Source: JADJOM01 sp963817435 (GTDB lineage: Bacteria > Gemmatimonadota > Gemmatimonadetes > Gemmatimonadales > GWC2-71-9). From it: a DNA stretch of 64,000 bases. Each line of letters begins with the position of its first letter. Positions within the stretch are counted from its first letter, which is position 1. Below, piece by piece: positions 33,247 to 42,639 of this stretch. Both the position numbers and the translations under genes were made by a program. A model generated the notes under the pieces. The model did not search any database, was not told the DNA's origin, and was given only the letters and a program-made list of their open reading frames with translations. The DNA lies in assembly GCA_963817435.1 (NCBI GenBank), contig CAWFNY010000001.1, positions 186,001 through 250,000 of the forward strand, in the 5' to 3' direction.

Positions 33247-35952
33247 ATGTCCTTCACCGGCAGACGTGGTATGGCTCCGGATTCCGTGACCGCCCCGAGC
33301 GCCCCTGACGAGTCCGCGGCGACGGATGGCCCCCTCTGGCACGCCCTCCCGCGGGAGACAGTCGCCACACGGCTGTCCACCTCGCTCGCGGAGGGGCTGT
33401 CTCAGGAAGAAGCGGCGACGCGACTGGGGATGCACGGCCCGAACGCCATCACCGAGCGGCGGCGGCGGTCCGTCTTCCGGATTCTGCTGGCGCAGTTCTC
33501 CGATTTCATGGTGCTGGTGCTCGCGGCGGCCGCGGTCCTCGCCGGGGTGATCGGCGAGCCTCAGGATACGATCGCCATCGCCGCGATCCTGGTCCTGAAC
33601 GCGGTACTCGGGTTCGTCCAGGAATATCGCGCCGAGCGCGCGCTCGAGGCGCTGCGGGCGATCGCGGTCTCGGCGGTCAGAGTCCGTCGCGGGAGCCTGA
33701 CAACTACCCTGCCGGGGACCGCCCTGGTTCCCGGGGATCTGGTGCTGCTCGAGGCCGGGAACCTGGTGCCCGCCGACCTGCGGCTGACGGCGGCCACCCA
33801 CCTCCGCATCGAAGAGGCGGCGCTCACGGGCGAAGCCTACGCGATCGACAAGAGCACCGCGGCTCTGCCCGAAGCGTTCGCCGTGATCGGGGACCGGCGA
33901 AACATGGCCTACCGGGGCAGCACGGTCGTGCACGGCCGCGGCGAGGGACTGGTCGTGGCGACGGGGATGCGCACCGAACTGGGGCGGATCGCGAGTCTGC
34001 TGGCACAGGAGCCTGGTGTCAGGACCCCGCTGCAGGTGCGGCTCGCCCGGCTGGGACAGCGACTCGCCGCGGCCGCCCTCGCGATCTGCGCACTGGTGCT
34101 GGGCCTCGGCCTGCTGCGTGGCGAGGCGCCGCTGCCCATGCTGCTCACCGCCATCAGCCTGGCGGTCGCGGCGATCCCCGAGGCGCTTCCCGCCGTGGTG
34201 ACCGTCGCGCTGGCGCTGGGGGCGCGGCGGATGATCCGGGAGCGCGCTCTCGTCCGTCATCTCCCCGCCGTCGAGACTCTCGGCTCGGTGACTTTCGTGT
34301 GTGCCGACAAGACCGGGACATTGACGCAGAACCGCATGCGGGTGGAGACCTATCTGGTCGACGGGGCCATGGCGCCCTCGCCCATTGCGGGTTCGCAGCC
34401 ATGGACCTCGCTGCTCGAGGCGCTCGCCCTGAGCCACGACGTGCACCTCTCTCCGAGTGGCGCGCCCGTCGGCGACCCGACGGAGGTCGCGCTGGTCGAA
34501 GCGGCGACCGCGGCCGGGTCTGATCCGGCGGCTGCCGTGCTCAGCCGCCCCCGTGTGGGCGAGCTGCCCTTCACCTCGGAGCGAGCATGCATGACGACGG
34601 TGCACCGCTCGGGTGCGGAGTTCGTGGCGTACACCAAGGGGTCCCCCGAGCGGGTGCTCTCCTTCTGTACCCAGCGCCTCGCGGCCGGCGGCCCCGAGGC
34701 CCTGGACGCCAGTGCCGTCAGCCGGCAGGCGGCGGAGATGGCCGAGGCCGGACTGCGCGTCATCGCGGTGGCTTCTCGTCGCTTTGTGACGCTACCGGCG
34801 GCGCTGTCTCCGGAGACGGTGGAGGTGGGTCAGACGTTCCTGGGTCTCGTCGGGCTCCACGATCCGCCGCGACCCGAGGCCGCCGAGGCGGTTGCCACCT
34901 GTCGTTCGGCCGGCATCGCCGTCGTGATGATCACGGGGGACCACCCGGCCACTGCCCGAAGCATCGCCACGCGGCTGGGAATCCTCGATGCGCGGGACCA
35001 GGTGCTCACCGGCGCGCAACTCGAATCGCTCACGCCCGAGGCGCTGATTCGACGGGTGGAGGGGGTGCGGGTCTACGCGAGGGTCGCGCCGGAGCAGAAG
35101 ATCGCGATCATCCGCGCCCTGCAGGCGCATGGCGAGTGTGTGGCCATGACGGGCGACGGGGTGAATGACGCGCCGGCGCTCCGCCGCGCGGACATCGGAA
35201 TCGCGATGGGGCAGGGTGGGACCGATGTCGCCCGCGAGGCAGCCCACATGGTCCTGCTGGATGACAACTTCGCGACGATCGTCAGTGCGGTCCGGGCGGG
35301 CCGCCGGATCTACGACAATATCCGGAAGTTCGTCCGCTATGCGGTCACCTGCAACGCCGCGGAGGTGTGGACCCTGCTTCTCGCTCCGCTCGTCGCCCTG
35401 CCGATCCCCCTGCTTCCGATTCAACTGCTCTGGATCAACCTGGTCACCGATGGCTTGCCCGGCATCGCGCTCGCGGCCGAACCGGCCGAGGGGGATGTCA
35501 TGCGGCGTCCGCCTCGGCCACCCGCCGAGAGCATATTCGCCCACGGACTGTGGCAGCATGTGGTGTGGGTGGGGCTCCTCATGGCCGGCGTGACGCTGGC
35601 GATGCAGGGGTGGGCATATCATCACGGCTCGGCGCACTGGCAGACCATGACCTTCACGGTGCTGGCGCTATCCCAGATGGGTCACGTTCTCGCAGTCCGC
35701 TCGGAGCGGGAATCGCTGTTCCGGATGGGGATCGGCACCAATCCATCCCTGCTCGCGGCGGTTGCCCTGACCGTGGTCCTGCAACTCGGGACCATCTACC
35801 TGCCAGCAGCGGCGGCGGTGTTCAGGACCCAGCCGCTCAGCGGACAGGAGCTTTTGCTCTGCCTCCTGCTTTCGACCATCGTGTTCGTTGCCGTCGAGGG
35901 CGAGAAATGGCTGATCCGCCGGGGCTGGCTGTACCGCCGCCAGGCGGAATGA
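33247..35952 (+). CDS. P-type ATPase, Ca2+-transporting type (P2A)
   Basis: Inner-membrane cation pump, about 902 residues. Cation_ATPase_N domain first (WHALPRETVATRLSTSLAEGL). A-domain motif is TGEA rather than TGES. P-domain has DKTGTLTQNRM, the N-domain TKGSPERVL, and the hinge TGDGVNDAPALRRADIG. M4 PEALPAVV, M5 with Asn and Glu in CNAAEV, and M6 LWINLVTDGLPGIAL keep residues that bind Ca2+ in SERCA-type pumps, so Ca2+ is favoured over Na+/K+ or Mg2+. Start is uncertain: ATGs at 33154, 33247 and 33271 are in frame and none has a good ribosome site. Confidence 0.88.
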   Translation: MSFTGRRGMAPDSVTAPSAPDESAATDGPLWHALPRETVATRLSTSLAEGLSQEEAATRLGMHGPNAITERRRRSVFRILLAQFSDFMVLVLAAAAVLAGVIGEPQDTIAIAAILVLNAVLGFVQEYRAERALEALRAIAVSAVRVRRGSLTTTLPGTALVPGDLVLLEAGNLVPADLRLTAATHLRIEEAALTGEAYAIDKSTAALPEAFAVIGDRRNMAYRGSTVVHGRGEGLVVATGMRTELGRIASLLAQEPGVRTPLQVRLARLGQRLAAAALAICALVLGLGLLRGEAPLPMLLTAISLAVAAIPEALPAVVTVALALGARRMIRERALVRHLPAVETLGSVTFVCADKTGTLTQNRMRVETYLVDGAMAPSPIAGSQPWTSLLEALALSHDVHLSPSGAPVGDPTEVALVEAATAAGSDPAAAVLSRPRVGELPFTSERACMTTVHRSGAEFVAYTKGSPERVLSFCTQRLAAGGPEALDASAVSRQAAEMAEAGLRVIAVASRRFVTLPAALSPETVEVGQTFLGLVGLHDPPRPEAAEAVATCRSAGIAVVMITGDHPATARSIATRLGILDARDQVLTGAQLESLTPEALIRRVEGVRVYARVAPEQKIAIIRALQAHGECVAMTGDGVNDAPALRRADIGIAMGQGGTDVAREAAHMVLLDDNFATIVSAVRAGRRIYDNIRKFVRYAVTCNAAEVWTLLLAPLVALPIPLLPIQLLWINLVTDGLPGIALAAEPAEGDVMRRPPRPPAESIFAHGLWQHVVWVGLLMAGVTLAMQGWAYHHGSAHWQTMTFTVLALSQMGHVLAVRSERESLFRMGIGTNPSLLAAVALTVVLQLGTIYLPAAAAVFRTQPLSGQELLLCLLLSTIVFVAVEGEKWLIRRGWLYRRQAE

Positions 35953-35959
35953 CCGCCTG

Positions 35960-36649
35960 TCACCTCTTGGTCGGCGACCGGGGCTCGCTGGCTGGCCTCC
36001 CGCGCCGCCAGTGCAGCCAGCCGAGCAGCAGCAGCCCCCCAAGTGCCAGGGAGAGCAGCACCACATACTGCCCATGGAAAAATGCGGTCCCGAGCAGTAC
36101 GGTGCCGAGGGCGACCGGGAGTTCCGCGATGGCCAGGGCGCCGAGGTAGATAAGAGGTGGCACCTTGAGCAGGCCGCAGAGGTAGCCGACCGCCTCGGAA
36201 GGGAGCGCCAGTTGAGCGAGGAGGATCGGCACGAACCCGTGTGATGACGGGATCCGCGCTTCATAGACCGCAGCGCGTTCCGGAGTAAGCACCCAGCGCA
36301 CCATCGGCCGGCCAAACTGGCGACCGACGGTGTACGTGAGGACACCGCCGAGGAACCAGCCGATCCATAGCAGGAAGAAGCACCCCGCCTCACCCCACGC
36401 CTGAACCCCGAACGGCACCAGGAGCACGGTCGAGAAGAACACGACCGTCGCTGATATCGCTGACAGGCCAACGAAGAGCAGCGCGCCCCCCCAGGGATGG
36501 CTGGCGATGACCGGCTCGCTCAGCTTCACCACCCGGAGGATCTGGTGATGCAGGTCCGCCGACCACGCTGCCAGGCCGGCCAGGAGCAGGGTCAGAACCA
36601 CCAGAATTGCCCGGCGTGCGGGCACGAATTCCTGAGGGGATTTCGTCAA
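35960..36649 (-). CDS. VTT/DedA-like (TVP38/TMEM64) membrane protein
   Basis: A 229-residue polytopic membrane protein. The VTT domain core shows GVQAWGEAGCFFLLWIGWFLG, GGVLTYTVGRQFGRPMV and FVPILLAQLALPSEAVGYL, with GALAIAELPVALGTVLLG after it. DedA/TVP38 proteins are implicated in lipid scrambling and membrane homeostasis. I place the start at a TTG (36649) because GGAGAAGGG lies just upstream and the following residues are positively charged before the first helix; longer in-frame ORFs have no membrane-compatible N-terminus. It ends 8 bases from the Ca2+-ATPase stop, convergent. Confidence 0.8.
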   Translation of the reverse strand: MTKSPQEFVPARRAILVVLTLLLAGLAAWSADLHHQILRVVKLSEPVIASHPWGGALLFVGLSAISATVVFFSTVLLVPFGVQAWGEAGCFFLLWIGWFLGGVLTYTVGRQFGRPMVRWVLTPERAAVYEARIPSSHGFVPILLAQLALPSEAVGYLCGLLKVPPLIYLGALAIAELPVALGTVLLGTAFFHGQYVVLLSLALGGLLLLGWLHWRRGRPASEPRSPTKR

Positions 36650-36926
36650 CGGGTCCCTTCTCCCTGCGCTGGCGGTGAGCGACCGAAACTGGTGGCTGCT
36701 GCTATCGCAAGTTACCCCCTTCGCGGCCTCGGGCCCGCCCGCGCCGGCCAGGTGGCCCGATCCGGGGGGACCGGCCGGATCGCCCTCCCGATTCGAAGTG
36801 GAGAAGCTAGTTGATCGCCTGAAGAGGGAGATGAGGGGCGTGATGCCAAATGGGGCGAGCGGCCGCAGCCAGTGCAGCTCGCCCACCGACCTCAGGTACT
36901 GGTCTCAGAGGGACCAGACGTACCGC

Positions 36927-37796
36927 CTACGCCAGGGCCTTGCCCCTTCCCACCTGGCTGTACAGCACGGCACCCAGCTTGAGCCGTTTGGCGACATACA
37001 TGGCGGTGTCGGCATTCCGGAGCAGGTCCTGAGCCGATTGGCCGTCCTCCGGGTAGATCGCGATCCCGATGCTGGGGGTCACCGCGAGCTGCACGCCCTT
37101 CACTTCACAGGCGGCGGAGATGTTCTCGACGATCTTGGTGGCGAAGCCCGCCACGGTATCCTCGTCTTTCGCCTCCAGCATCAGCAGGAGGAACTCGTCG
37201 CCGCTCCGGCGGCTGACGGTATCGCCACCCCGGATGAATCGCTCCAGTCGGCGGGCCACCATCTGGAGAAGCCGGTCGCCGACGTCATGTCCGTGGGTGT
37301 CGTTGACGGCCTTGAAATTGTCCAGGTCCATGAACATGACGGCCAGTCGCCAGGCGTGCCGCGCCGCCTGGATCAGGGCTGAGTCCAGCCGATCATTGAA
37401 GAGCGTCATGTTCGGCAGGCCGGTGACGGCATCGTGCAGTGCGAGGTGCCGAGCCCTTCGCTCCTGCATCCGGCTCTCGATCAGCTCCGCGTCGGTCGTG
37501 GAGAGCTGGTCCTCCAGCACGTGCCGCTCATCGATTTCCTCGGCAAGGGCATCATTGACGACCGCGAGGTCGTCCGCGCACTCCTGCACTCTGGCTTCGA
37601 CCCCCTCGCTCCTTTCGAGTGCCTCCTCGACCACCGCCAGAGGTACTCCGTCCGCGAGCTCCTGCTTGAGTACGCTGTTGACGGACGAGAGATCGGTGGC
37701 ACACTCCTCCACTTTCACCTTGACCTGCTCGCTCTGGCCCAGCGCTCGCGCGAGCGGGGCCAGTGTGGCGGCGGTCTGTTCCGGGTCCGGATTCAT
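36927..37796 (-). CDS. Diguanylate cyclase (GGDEF domain) with coiled-coil N-terminus
   Basis: A 289-residue cytoplasmic enzyme predicted to make c-di-GMP. Residues 1-120 are acidic helical coiled coil with repeats (SEQVKVKVEECATDLSSVN; SEGVEARVQECADDLAVVN), suggesting an internal duplication. The GGDEF domain begins HDAVTGLPNMTLFNDRL, with metal site FMDLDNFKAVNDTHGHDVGD and active loop RRSGDEF. The first Gly of GGDEF is Ser, a change tolerated in some active cyclases. No RxxD inhibitory site is evident just before it. No membrane helix or receiver domain, so input is probably through the coiled coil. Confidence 0.87.
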   Translation of the reverse strand: MNPDPEQTAATLAPLARALGQSEQVKVKVEECATDLSSVNSVLKQELADGVPLAVVEEALERSEGVEARVQECADDLAVVNDALAEEIDERHVLEDQLSTTDAELIESRMQERRARHLALHDAVTGLPNMTLFNDRLDSALIQAARHAWRLAVMFMDLDNFKAVNDTHGHDVGDRLLQMVARRLERFIRGGDTVSRRSGDEFLLLMLEAKDEDTVAGFATKIVENISAACEVKGVQLAVTPSIGIAIYPEDGQSAQDLLRNADTAMYVAKRLKLGAVLYSQVGRGKALA

Positions 37797-37891
37797 GGCG
37801 TGACCATCCCTTGGATTCGCATGCGCAGAATGCTAGCGCAGCGGACGGAAGGGATCGATGGATCGGAGGGACTAGTAGGGATGGAGGCGCG

Positions 37892-38476
37892 CTACTTCCC
37901 GCCGACACCGTAGCGCCGCAACTCCTCCGCGGACATCGTGATGGCGTCGACGTGGAGCCGGATCGGCGTGAGCGGCGCGTCGCTGGAATCCTTCGGCACC
38001 GACACGATCGCCTCGACCACGTCCATGCCCTTGAACACCTGGCCGAAGACGGTGTAGTTGCCGTCGAGGCGCGCCAGGCCCTTCGGGTTCGCCACGATGT
38101 AGAACTGGCAGCCGGGATCGAGCTTCTCCGGGTTGTCGTCGCGGCCGGCGCCGACGGCGCCGTAGATGTGCTTCAGGCTGTCGCTGAACTCCGGGGCGAG
38201 CAGATGGGGTGAGTTTCCGAAGCCCTCCGGCGTGTCCGGGCAGCCGCCCTGCGCGACGAAATTCTTGATGACGCGATTGAAGGTGAGCGAGTCCCAGTAG
38301 TGCTCCGCCGCCAACCGGAGAAAGCTCTCCTTGTGGCGGGGCGTCTGGTCATGGAGGACGAAGAGAATCTCCCCCAGGTCCGTGCGGATCCGGCCCACCT
38401 CGTAGCTCTTTTCCGCGCTGCTGCCAGCCAGGGCGGGAAGGAAGACGAGCAGCAGCGGCACCAGGGAGCGGCGCAT
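37892..38476 (-). CDS. Exported cyclophilin-type peptidyl-prolyl isomerase
   Basis: A 194-residue PPIase. Signal peptide MRRSLVPLLLVFLPALAGSSA; the ATG at 38476 is chosen because longer in-frame starts lack it. Cyclophilin core: IRTDLGEILFVLHD, then LTFNRVIKNFVAQGGCP with the catalytic Arg, and CQFYIVANP plus DGNYTVFGQVFKGMDVVEAI. It probably helps fold periplasmic or outer-membrane proteins. Divergent from the Cys-rich small protein; the 242-base gap shows no clear promoter. Confidence 0.88.
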   Translation of the reverse strand: MRRSLVPLLLVFLPALAGSSAEKSYEVGRIRTDLGEILFVLHDQTPRHKESFLRLAAEHYWDSLTFNRVIKNFVAQGGCPDTPEGFGNSPHLLAPEFSDSLKHIYGAVGAGRDDNPEKLDPGCQFYIVANPKGLARLDGNYTVFGQVFKGMDVVEAIVSVPKDSSDAPLTPIRLHVDAITMSAEELRRYGVGGK

Positions 38477-38718
38477 GATGACCTGAGGGGCGGAGGTTCG
38501 GGCGCGGGTCTGGGGGAGCACGTGACTGGCGGAAGAGTTGTCCGCCCGACGATGCGGACGCAAGTCCTGCGAGCCGGCCCGGGCAGGGATACCGACTCCT
38601 CAGCAGCGGCGGCCTCGGTGTCACCTCTTCCTTCATGCTGATTTCATTGACTGCTCATGGATTGCGGCTACCGTTCACTCCTCGCCACGGCGTGCAATCC
38701 GCCGGGGCGAAATTCTTT

Positions 38719-39084
38719 ATGCCCACGTCCCGTTTCTCGCCTGTCCGTGCCGCGCTCGCGGCCCTGCTCGCCATCGCCCAGCCGGCGATGGGGACACTGG
38801 CGCATTGTCCGCCAGGACAGGTCGCTTCGGTCGCGACGTGCGAACACGCCGCGCCGCATCAAGCCGATCACGGGCCCGGACCACACCGGCCGCACCGCAC
38901 CTCGGACTGCGTCAGCTGCTGTTGCGTGCCGAGCGGGGTGCTCGCTTCTTCACCGGTGGATCCGGCGGCCATGCTTGGCCGGGGCCGGATCGAGACGATT
39001 GACGACCCGCGGGTGCCGCAGCGCATCCGCAATTCACTTCCCCGCCTTCACCCCTTCGCCACCGCTCCTCCCCGCGCTGTCTGA
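38719..39084 (+). CDS. Small exported Cys/His-rich protein beside TonB receptor
   Basis: A 121-residue protein. The N-terminus MPTSRFSPVRAALAALLAIA is a signal peptide. The mature part has HCPPGQVASVATCEH, a His-rich stretch HQADHGPGPHRPHRTSD and CVSCCC, consistent with metal binding or a disulfide-rich fold. It lies 76 bases ahead of a TonB receptor whose loop is Met-rich, so a role in copper handling is plausible. I recognise no named family. Start at 38719 is the only ATG giving a signal peptide. Confidence 0.6.
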   Translation: MPTSRFSPVRAALAALLAIAQPAMGTLAHCPPGQVASVATCEHAAPHQADHGPGPHRPHRTSDCVSCCCVPSGVLASSPVDPAAMLGRGRIETIDDPRVPQRIRNSLPRLHPFATAPPRAV

Positions 39085-39160
39085 GCCATGAGTTCTGGCG
39101 GTCCCGATTCTCGGGCACGCCTTCCAGACGACTGACAGTCTCTTCGGGAGAGCACCACTG

Positions 39161-41392
39161 ATGAGAAGCTCCAGCCTCGTCCGGGCCAGCCTCGTGCTGG
39201 CCGGACTCTCCGCGTACGCTACGCTGACCCTCTCCGCCCAGGAAGGCGGACAGGCGATCAGCGGCACGGTGCGCGACTCTGCAAGCCATGCCGCCGTTGG
39301 CGGCGTGGAGATCTCCGCCGGGGGGAGGGTCGTGACCACCGATCCCGCCGGGCGGTTCCGAATCGAAGTCTCGGCCGATTCGGTGAGCCTCTTTCTCCGC
39401 CGGATCGGGTACGCACCTCGCCGCCTCCGTGCGGGGGAGGTGCAGGGGGACATCCTGCTCCTGCCTGCCCCCGTGCTCCTGACTGGTATCACGGTGACCG
39501 CCGCCTCGTCCCCGCGGATCGGGACCGGGACAGCACTTGGCATGACCACCGTGGGGCAGGAGGACCTCGCTCCACGGGGCGAGACCAGTCTCGCGAGCGC
39601 CCTCGGCGGGGTCGAGGGGGTGTCTTCACAGCAGCCGGGTACCTGGGGTGGCAAGGCCTTCCTCCGGGGACTGGGGGGCGAGCGGGTCACCGTCCTGCTC
39701 GACGGTGATCGGGTGAATCGCGCCTGCAACTTCGGCATGGACGGGAGCCTGGCCACGATTTCTCCCGGCACCGTTGAACGCGTCGAGGTGCTGTCCGGGC
39801 CGGGCTCGGTTCTCTACGGCTCCGGTAATGTGGGAGGCGTGATCAACGTGGTGACCCGCGCGGGGTCGGGTGATCGTCCGGAGGGTGGTGAGATTCGCGC
39901 CGGGGCCTCCTCTGCAGTCCCGGGTGGAAGCCTGGGCGGATCCGTCTTCGTCCGGCGGGATCGATTCCGGCTGGATCTCGCGGCCGATGCCGCTGCCTAC
40001 TCGGATTACCGCTCGGGAGTCGGCACCGTCGCGGGCTCCAGCTATCGCGATGCGACCTTCGACGGCCGGCTGGCTCTGCTTCCCGCGGCGTCCCATCGGG
40101 TGGAACTCCACGTGCAGCGCTACCTGGGTCGTGACATCGGCTACCCCGCCATGGCGGGCACCGAGATCCCGTCGGAAGACCGGCTGCTCACCGCCCTCGA
40201 CTATGGCTGGCAGGTCAGTCGCGGCGTGCTCGACGGCATTTCGGCGAAAGTCTATCGCCAGGGCGTGGATCACGACATGAACATGTCCATGACGATGACC
40301 TCAGGCGGCGGCATGCCCATGACCATCCTTACCGAGGCGAAGACCACCTCGGTGACCTACGGAGCCCGGTCCGAAGTCCGGCTCAAACTCGCGCCGGGGG
40401 CGCGGATCGATGCGGGGGCCGAAGCCACCCAATGGAACGCGGATGGCACTCGCTGGATCACGCGCGGGGCGGGGATGCCGATGCCGAACACCCTTACCCT
40501 GCAATCCTGGCCTGACGTGAAGGTCCTCGATGCAGGCGCCTTTGCCCAGGGCGAATACGTTGTTGTCCCCCAGGTGGCCCTCAGTGCCGGCGCCCGGCTC
40601 GATCACATCGCGAATCGGGCTGATGGCAAGCCCACCACCCATGAGTGGGTGCCGACGGGCAACGCGGGGATTCGTGTGTATCCTGCGGCGGGGTTCGTCG
40701 TGCGAGGGAGCCTCGGGTACGGCTACCGCATCCCGGACCCCACTGAACTCTATGGCATCGCGCCGAGACCGGATGGCTTCCTGTACCTCGGAAATCCGGC
40801 TCTCCAGACCGAGACCAGCCGTAATCTCGAATTCGCGGCCGGGTATACCGGGGGCATGCTCGATGTCGGGGCGACGGTCTACCGGAACGAGTTGTCGGAT
40901 CTCATCACTCCGGTGCAGTTGACCGATTCGACGATCGCGGGGTACGCGGTGCGGCAGTACGCCAACCTCACCCGGGCGCGGATCGACGGCATCACCGGCC
41001 GACTCGGGCTGACACTCCCCGCACGGCTGCAGTTGCGCGGGGTCGTGAGCTATGCGCGGGGTGAGAACCGGGCGACCGGCGCCCCGCTTGCGACGATCCC
41101 GCCGTTGGAGGGGACGGCGGCACTGCGCTACACCCGTGGCGGGCTGCTCCAATGGGCGGAGGTGGAAGCCCACATGGCTACGAGGCAGAATCGCATCGCG
41201 ACCACCGCGGGCGAGATCGTCACCCCCGGGTTCACGCTGCTCAACGCCCGCCTGATGGTGGCGGTGGCCAGGACGGACGTTACGTTCGGGATCGACAACA
41301 TCTTCGACAAGGCGTATCGCCAGCATCTTGATCCCGCCCGGTTGTTTCGGCCCGGCCGGAATCTGTACCTGCGGGTGCGGCGCTCCGTTTAA
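39161..41392 (+). CDS. TonB-dependent receptor with Met-rich loop (possible copper receptor)
   Basis: A 743-residue outer-membrane receptor. Signal peptide (RASLVLAGLSAYATLTLSAQ), then a carboxypeptidase-regulatory-like domain (ISGTVRDSASHAAVGGVEI, residues 30-105), the plug (GVEGVSSQQPGTWGGKAFLRG; LYGSGNVGGVINVVTRAG) and a 22-strand-type barrel ending RPGRNLYLRVRRSV. Around residue 369 is DHDMNMSMTMTSGGGMPM, a surface-loop-like Met cluster; Met-rich sites bind Cu(I) in OprC/NosA-type receptors. A second cluster GAGMPMPN is near residue 440. The upstream Cys/His-rich protein supports metal transport, but siderophore or other ligands remain possible. GGGAGAG serves as the ribosome site. Confidence 0.87.
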   Translation: MRSSSLVRASLVLAGLSAYATLTLSAQEGGQAISGTVRDSASHAAVGGVEISAGGRVVTTDPAGRFRIEVSADSVSLFLRRIGYAPRRLRAGEVQGDILLLPAPVLLTGITVTAASSPRIGTGTALGMTTVGQEDLAPRGETSLASALGGVEGVSSQQPGTWGGKAFLRGLGGERVTVLLDGDRVNRACNFGMDGSLATISPGTVERVEVLSGPGSVLYGSGNVGGVINVVTRAGSGDRPEGGEIRAGASSAVPGGSLGGSVFVRRDRFRLDLAADAAAYSDYRSGVGTVAGSSYRDATFDGRLALLPAASHRVELHVQRYLGRDIGYPAMAGTEIPSEDRLLTALDYGWQVSRGVLDGISAKVYRQGVDHDMNMSMTMTSGGGMPMTILTEAKTTSVTYGARSEVRLKLAPGARIDAGAEATQWNADGTRWITRGAGMPMPNTLTLQSWPDVKVLDAGAFAQGEYVVVPQVALSAGARLDHIANRADGKPTTHEWVPTGNAGIRVYPAAGFVVRGSLGYGYRIPDPTELYGIAPRPDGFLYLGNPALQTETSRNLEFAAGYTGGMLDVGATVYRNELSDLITPVQLTDSTIAGYAVRQYANLTRARIDGITGRLGLTLPARLQLRGVVSYARGENRATGAPLATIPPLEGTAALRYTRGGLLQWAEVEAHMATRQNRIATTAGEIVTPGFTLLNARLMVAVARTDVTFGIDNIFDKAYRQHLDPARLFRPGRNLYLRVRRSV

Positions 41393-41431
41393 CGAAGATT
41401 GATTCGTCCCAGGCCAGGGGCACAAAGCACG

Positions 41432-41463
41432 GCGCCTCTCCGATCCGCGGATCGAAGAGGCGC
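41432..41463 (-). terminator. Long hairpin between TonB receptor and tRNA-Val
   Basis: Outer arms GCGCCTCT / AGAGGCGC and inner CGATCCG / CGGATCG pair around one C/A mismatch. It lies 40 bases after the TonB receptor stop and 15 bases after the 3' end of the reverse-strand tRNA-Val, so it may stop both transcripts. T-runs are weak on both sides. Confidence 0.55.
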
Positions 41464-41477
41464 TGGCGGCTTCCGGA

Positions 41478-41551
41478 TGGGCGATGAGGGGCTCGAACCC
41501 CCGACCTCGCGCATGTGAGGCGCGCGCTCTAACCAGCTGAGCTAATCGCCC
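41478..41551 (-). tRNA. tRNA-Val, anticodon CAC
   Basis: On the reverse strand: acceptor GGGCGAT pairs with ATCGCCC, D-stem GCTC/GAGC, anticodon stem CGCGC/GCGCG with loop CTCACAT (anticodon CAC), T-arm with GGGGG-TTCGAGC-CCCTC, discriminator A. 74 bases, CCA not encoded. The CAC anticodon reads GUG, a common codon in this GC-rich DNA. Confidence 0.93.
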
Positions 41552-41636
41552 GGTGAAGGGGCCGAAAAGCTAAGCAGGGCGCGGAGTTGGCGCCAGTGGG
41601 ACGTCCCGTCCATCGTGCCCCGCATCGGCCTCGTCC

Positions 41637-42638
41637 CTAGCGTGCGGCATGCGCCGCGATCACCTCGGCCGGAGAGACGGTCGCCACCCCCGGCTTCGTG
41701 ACCTCGACACTCGCGGCGATGTTGGCGACTTCCGCCGCCTCGATGGGCGTGGCGCCGGCGGCCAGCGCCGTTCCCACCCACGCGGTCACCGTGTCACCCG
41801 CACCGGATACGTCGTACACGGTCCGCGCCAGACTCTCGATGAGGTGCGGCCGCTGCTCCCCCCTGGTCACCAGCACCATGCCGCCGGCTCCGAGTGTGAG
41901 GAGGAGGTTGTCCGCGCCGAGCCGGGTCACGGCCGTCTGCAGGTCCGCGGCCGAGCCGAGGTCGATTCCGGGGATGGCGCTGCTCAGCTCGCGCCGGTTC
42001 GGCTTGAAGATCGTCGCCCCGGCATACTCGAAGAAGGAACTGAACTTGGGATCCACCACGGTCGGCAGATTCCTGGTCCTGGCCGCCGCCATGGCGCTCC
42101 GGATGAGCACCGGGGCAAGCACGCCCTTGTTGTAGTCCTCGAAGAGCACGACCTCCGCCCACCCGACCGCCTCCGCCGCGAGCGCGATCATCCGGGTGAG
42201 CGGCTCGCCCTCCAGCGGCGCATCCTCCTCTTCATCGATCCGGACCACCTGCTGGCCGCGGGCGACGACCCGGGTCTTCGAGGTGGTCGGTCTGTCAGGC
42301 AGGGCGAGCAGCCACCGGTCGTCGAGTCCCGAGGCGGACATCGCGCCGCGGAGGGCCTCGCCGTCCCGGTCGGCACCGATGACGCCGACCAGCGCCGCCT
42401 CGCCGCCGATGGCGGTGACGTTCGCGGCGACGTTCGCCGCGCCTCCCAGTGCCACGCGTCGCTCGTTGACGCTGACGACCGGCACCGGCGCCTCCGGCGA
42501 GATCCGTTCGGTGTCGCCAAGGAGATAACGGTCGAGCATGATGTCGCCGATCACGGCCACGCGCCGCCCGCGCATCTGCTCGAGGAGCTGGGTGAGGCGT
42601 CCGCGGGTGATCGGTGGCGCCGGGCGAGGATGTGGCAT
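41637..42638 (-). CDS. D-glycero-beta-D-manno-heptose-7-phosphate kinase (HldE kinase domain / RfaE1)
   Basis: PfkB-family sugar kinase, 333 residues, phosphorylating heptose 7-phosphate at C1, the step between GmhA and GmhB. N-terminal region RRVAVIGDIMLDRYLLGDTER and ISPEAPVPVVSV is diagnostic of the HldE kinase domain; GGAANVAANVTAIGGEAALVG follows. The C-terminal PfkB motif is VYDVSGAGDTVTAWVGTAL with the catalytic Asp. The nucleotidyltransferase domain of E. coli HldE is absent, so a separate ADP-heptose synthase should exist elsewhere. The start lies 1 base past the Wzi-like gene's stop, same strand. Confidence 0.88.
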   Translation of the reverse strand: MPHPRPAPPITRGRLTQLLEQMRGRRVAVIGDIMLDRYLLGDTERISPEAPVPVVSVNERRVALGGAANVAANVTAIGGEAALVGVIGADRDGEALRGAMSASGLDDRWLLALPDRPTTSKTRVVARGQQVVRIDEEEDAPLEGEPLTRMIALAAEAVGWAEVVLFEDYNKGVLAPVLIRSAMAAARTRNLPTVVDPKFSSFFEYAGATIFKPNRRELSSAIPGIDLGSAADLQTAVTRLGADNLLLTLGAGGMVLVTRGEQRPHLIESLARTVYDVSGAGDTVTAWVGTALAAGATPIEAAEVANIAASVEVTKPGVATVSPAEVIAAHAAR

Positions 42639-42639
42639 G

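Noticed and set aside
39085..39160. Cobalamin or other riboswitch before the TonB receptor
   Set aside because: The gap is only 76 bases, too short for a B12 riboswitch, and no B12-box-like sequence is seen.
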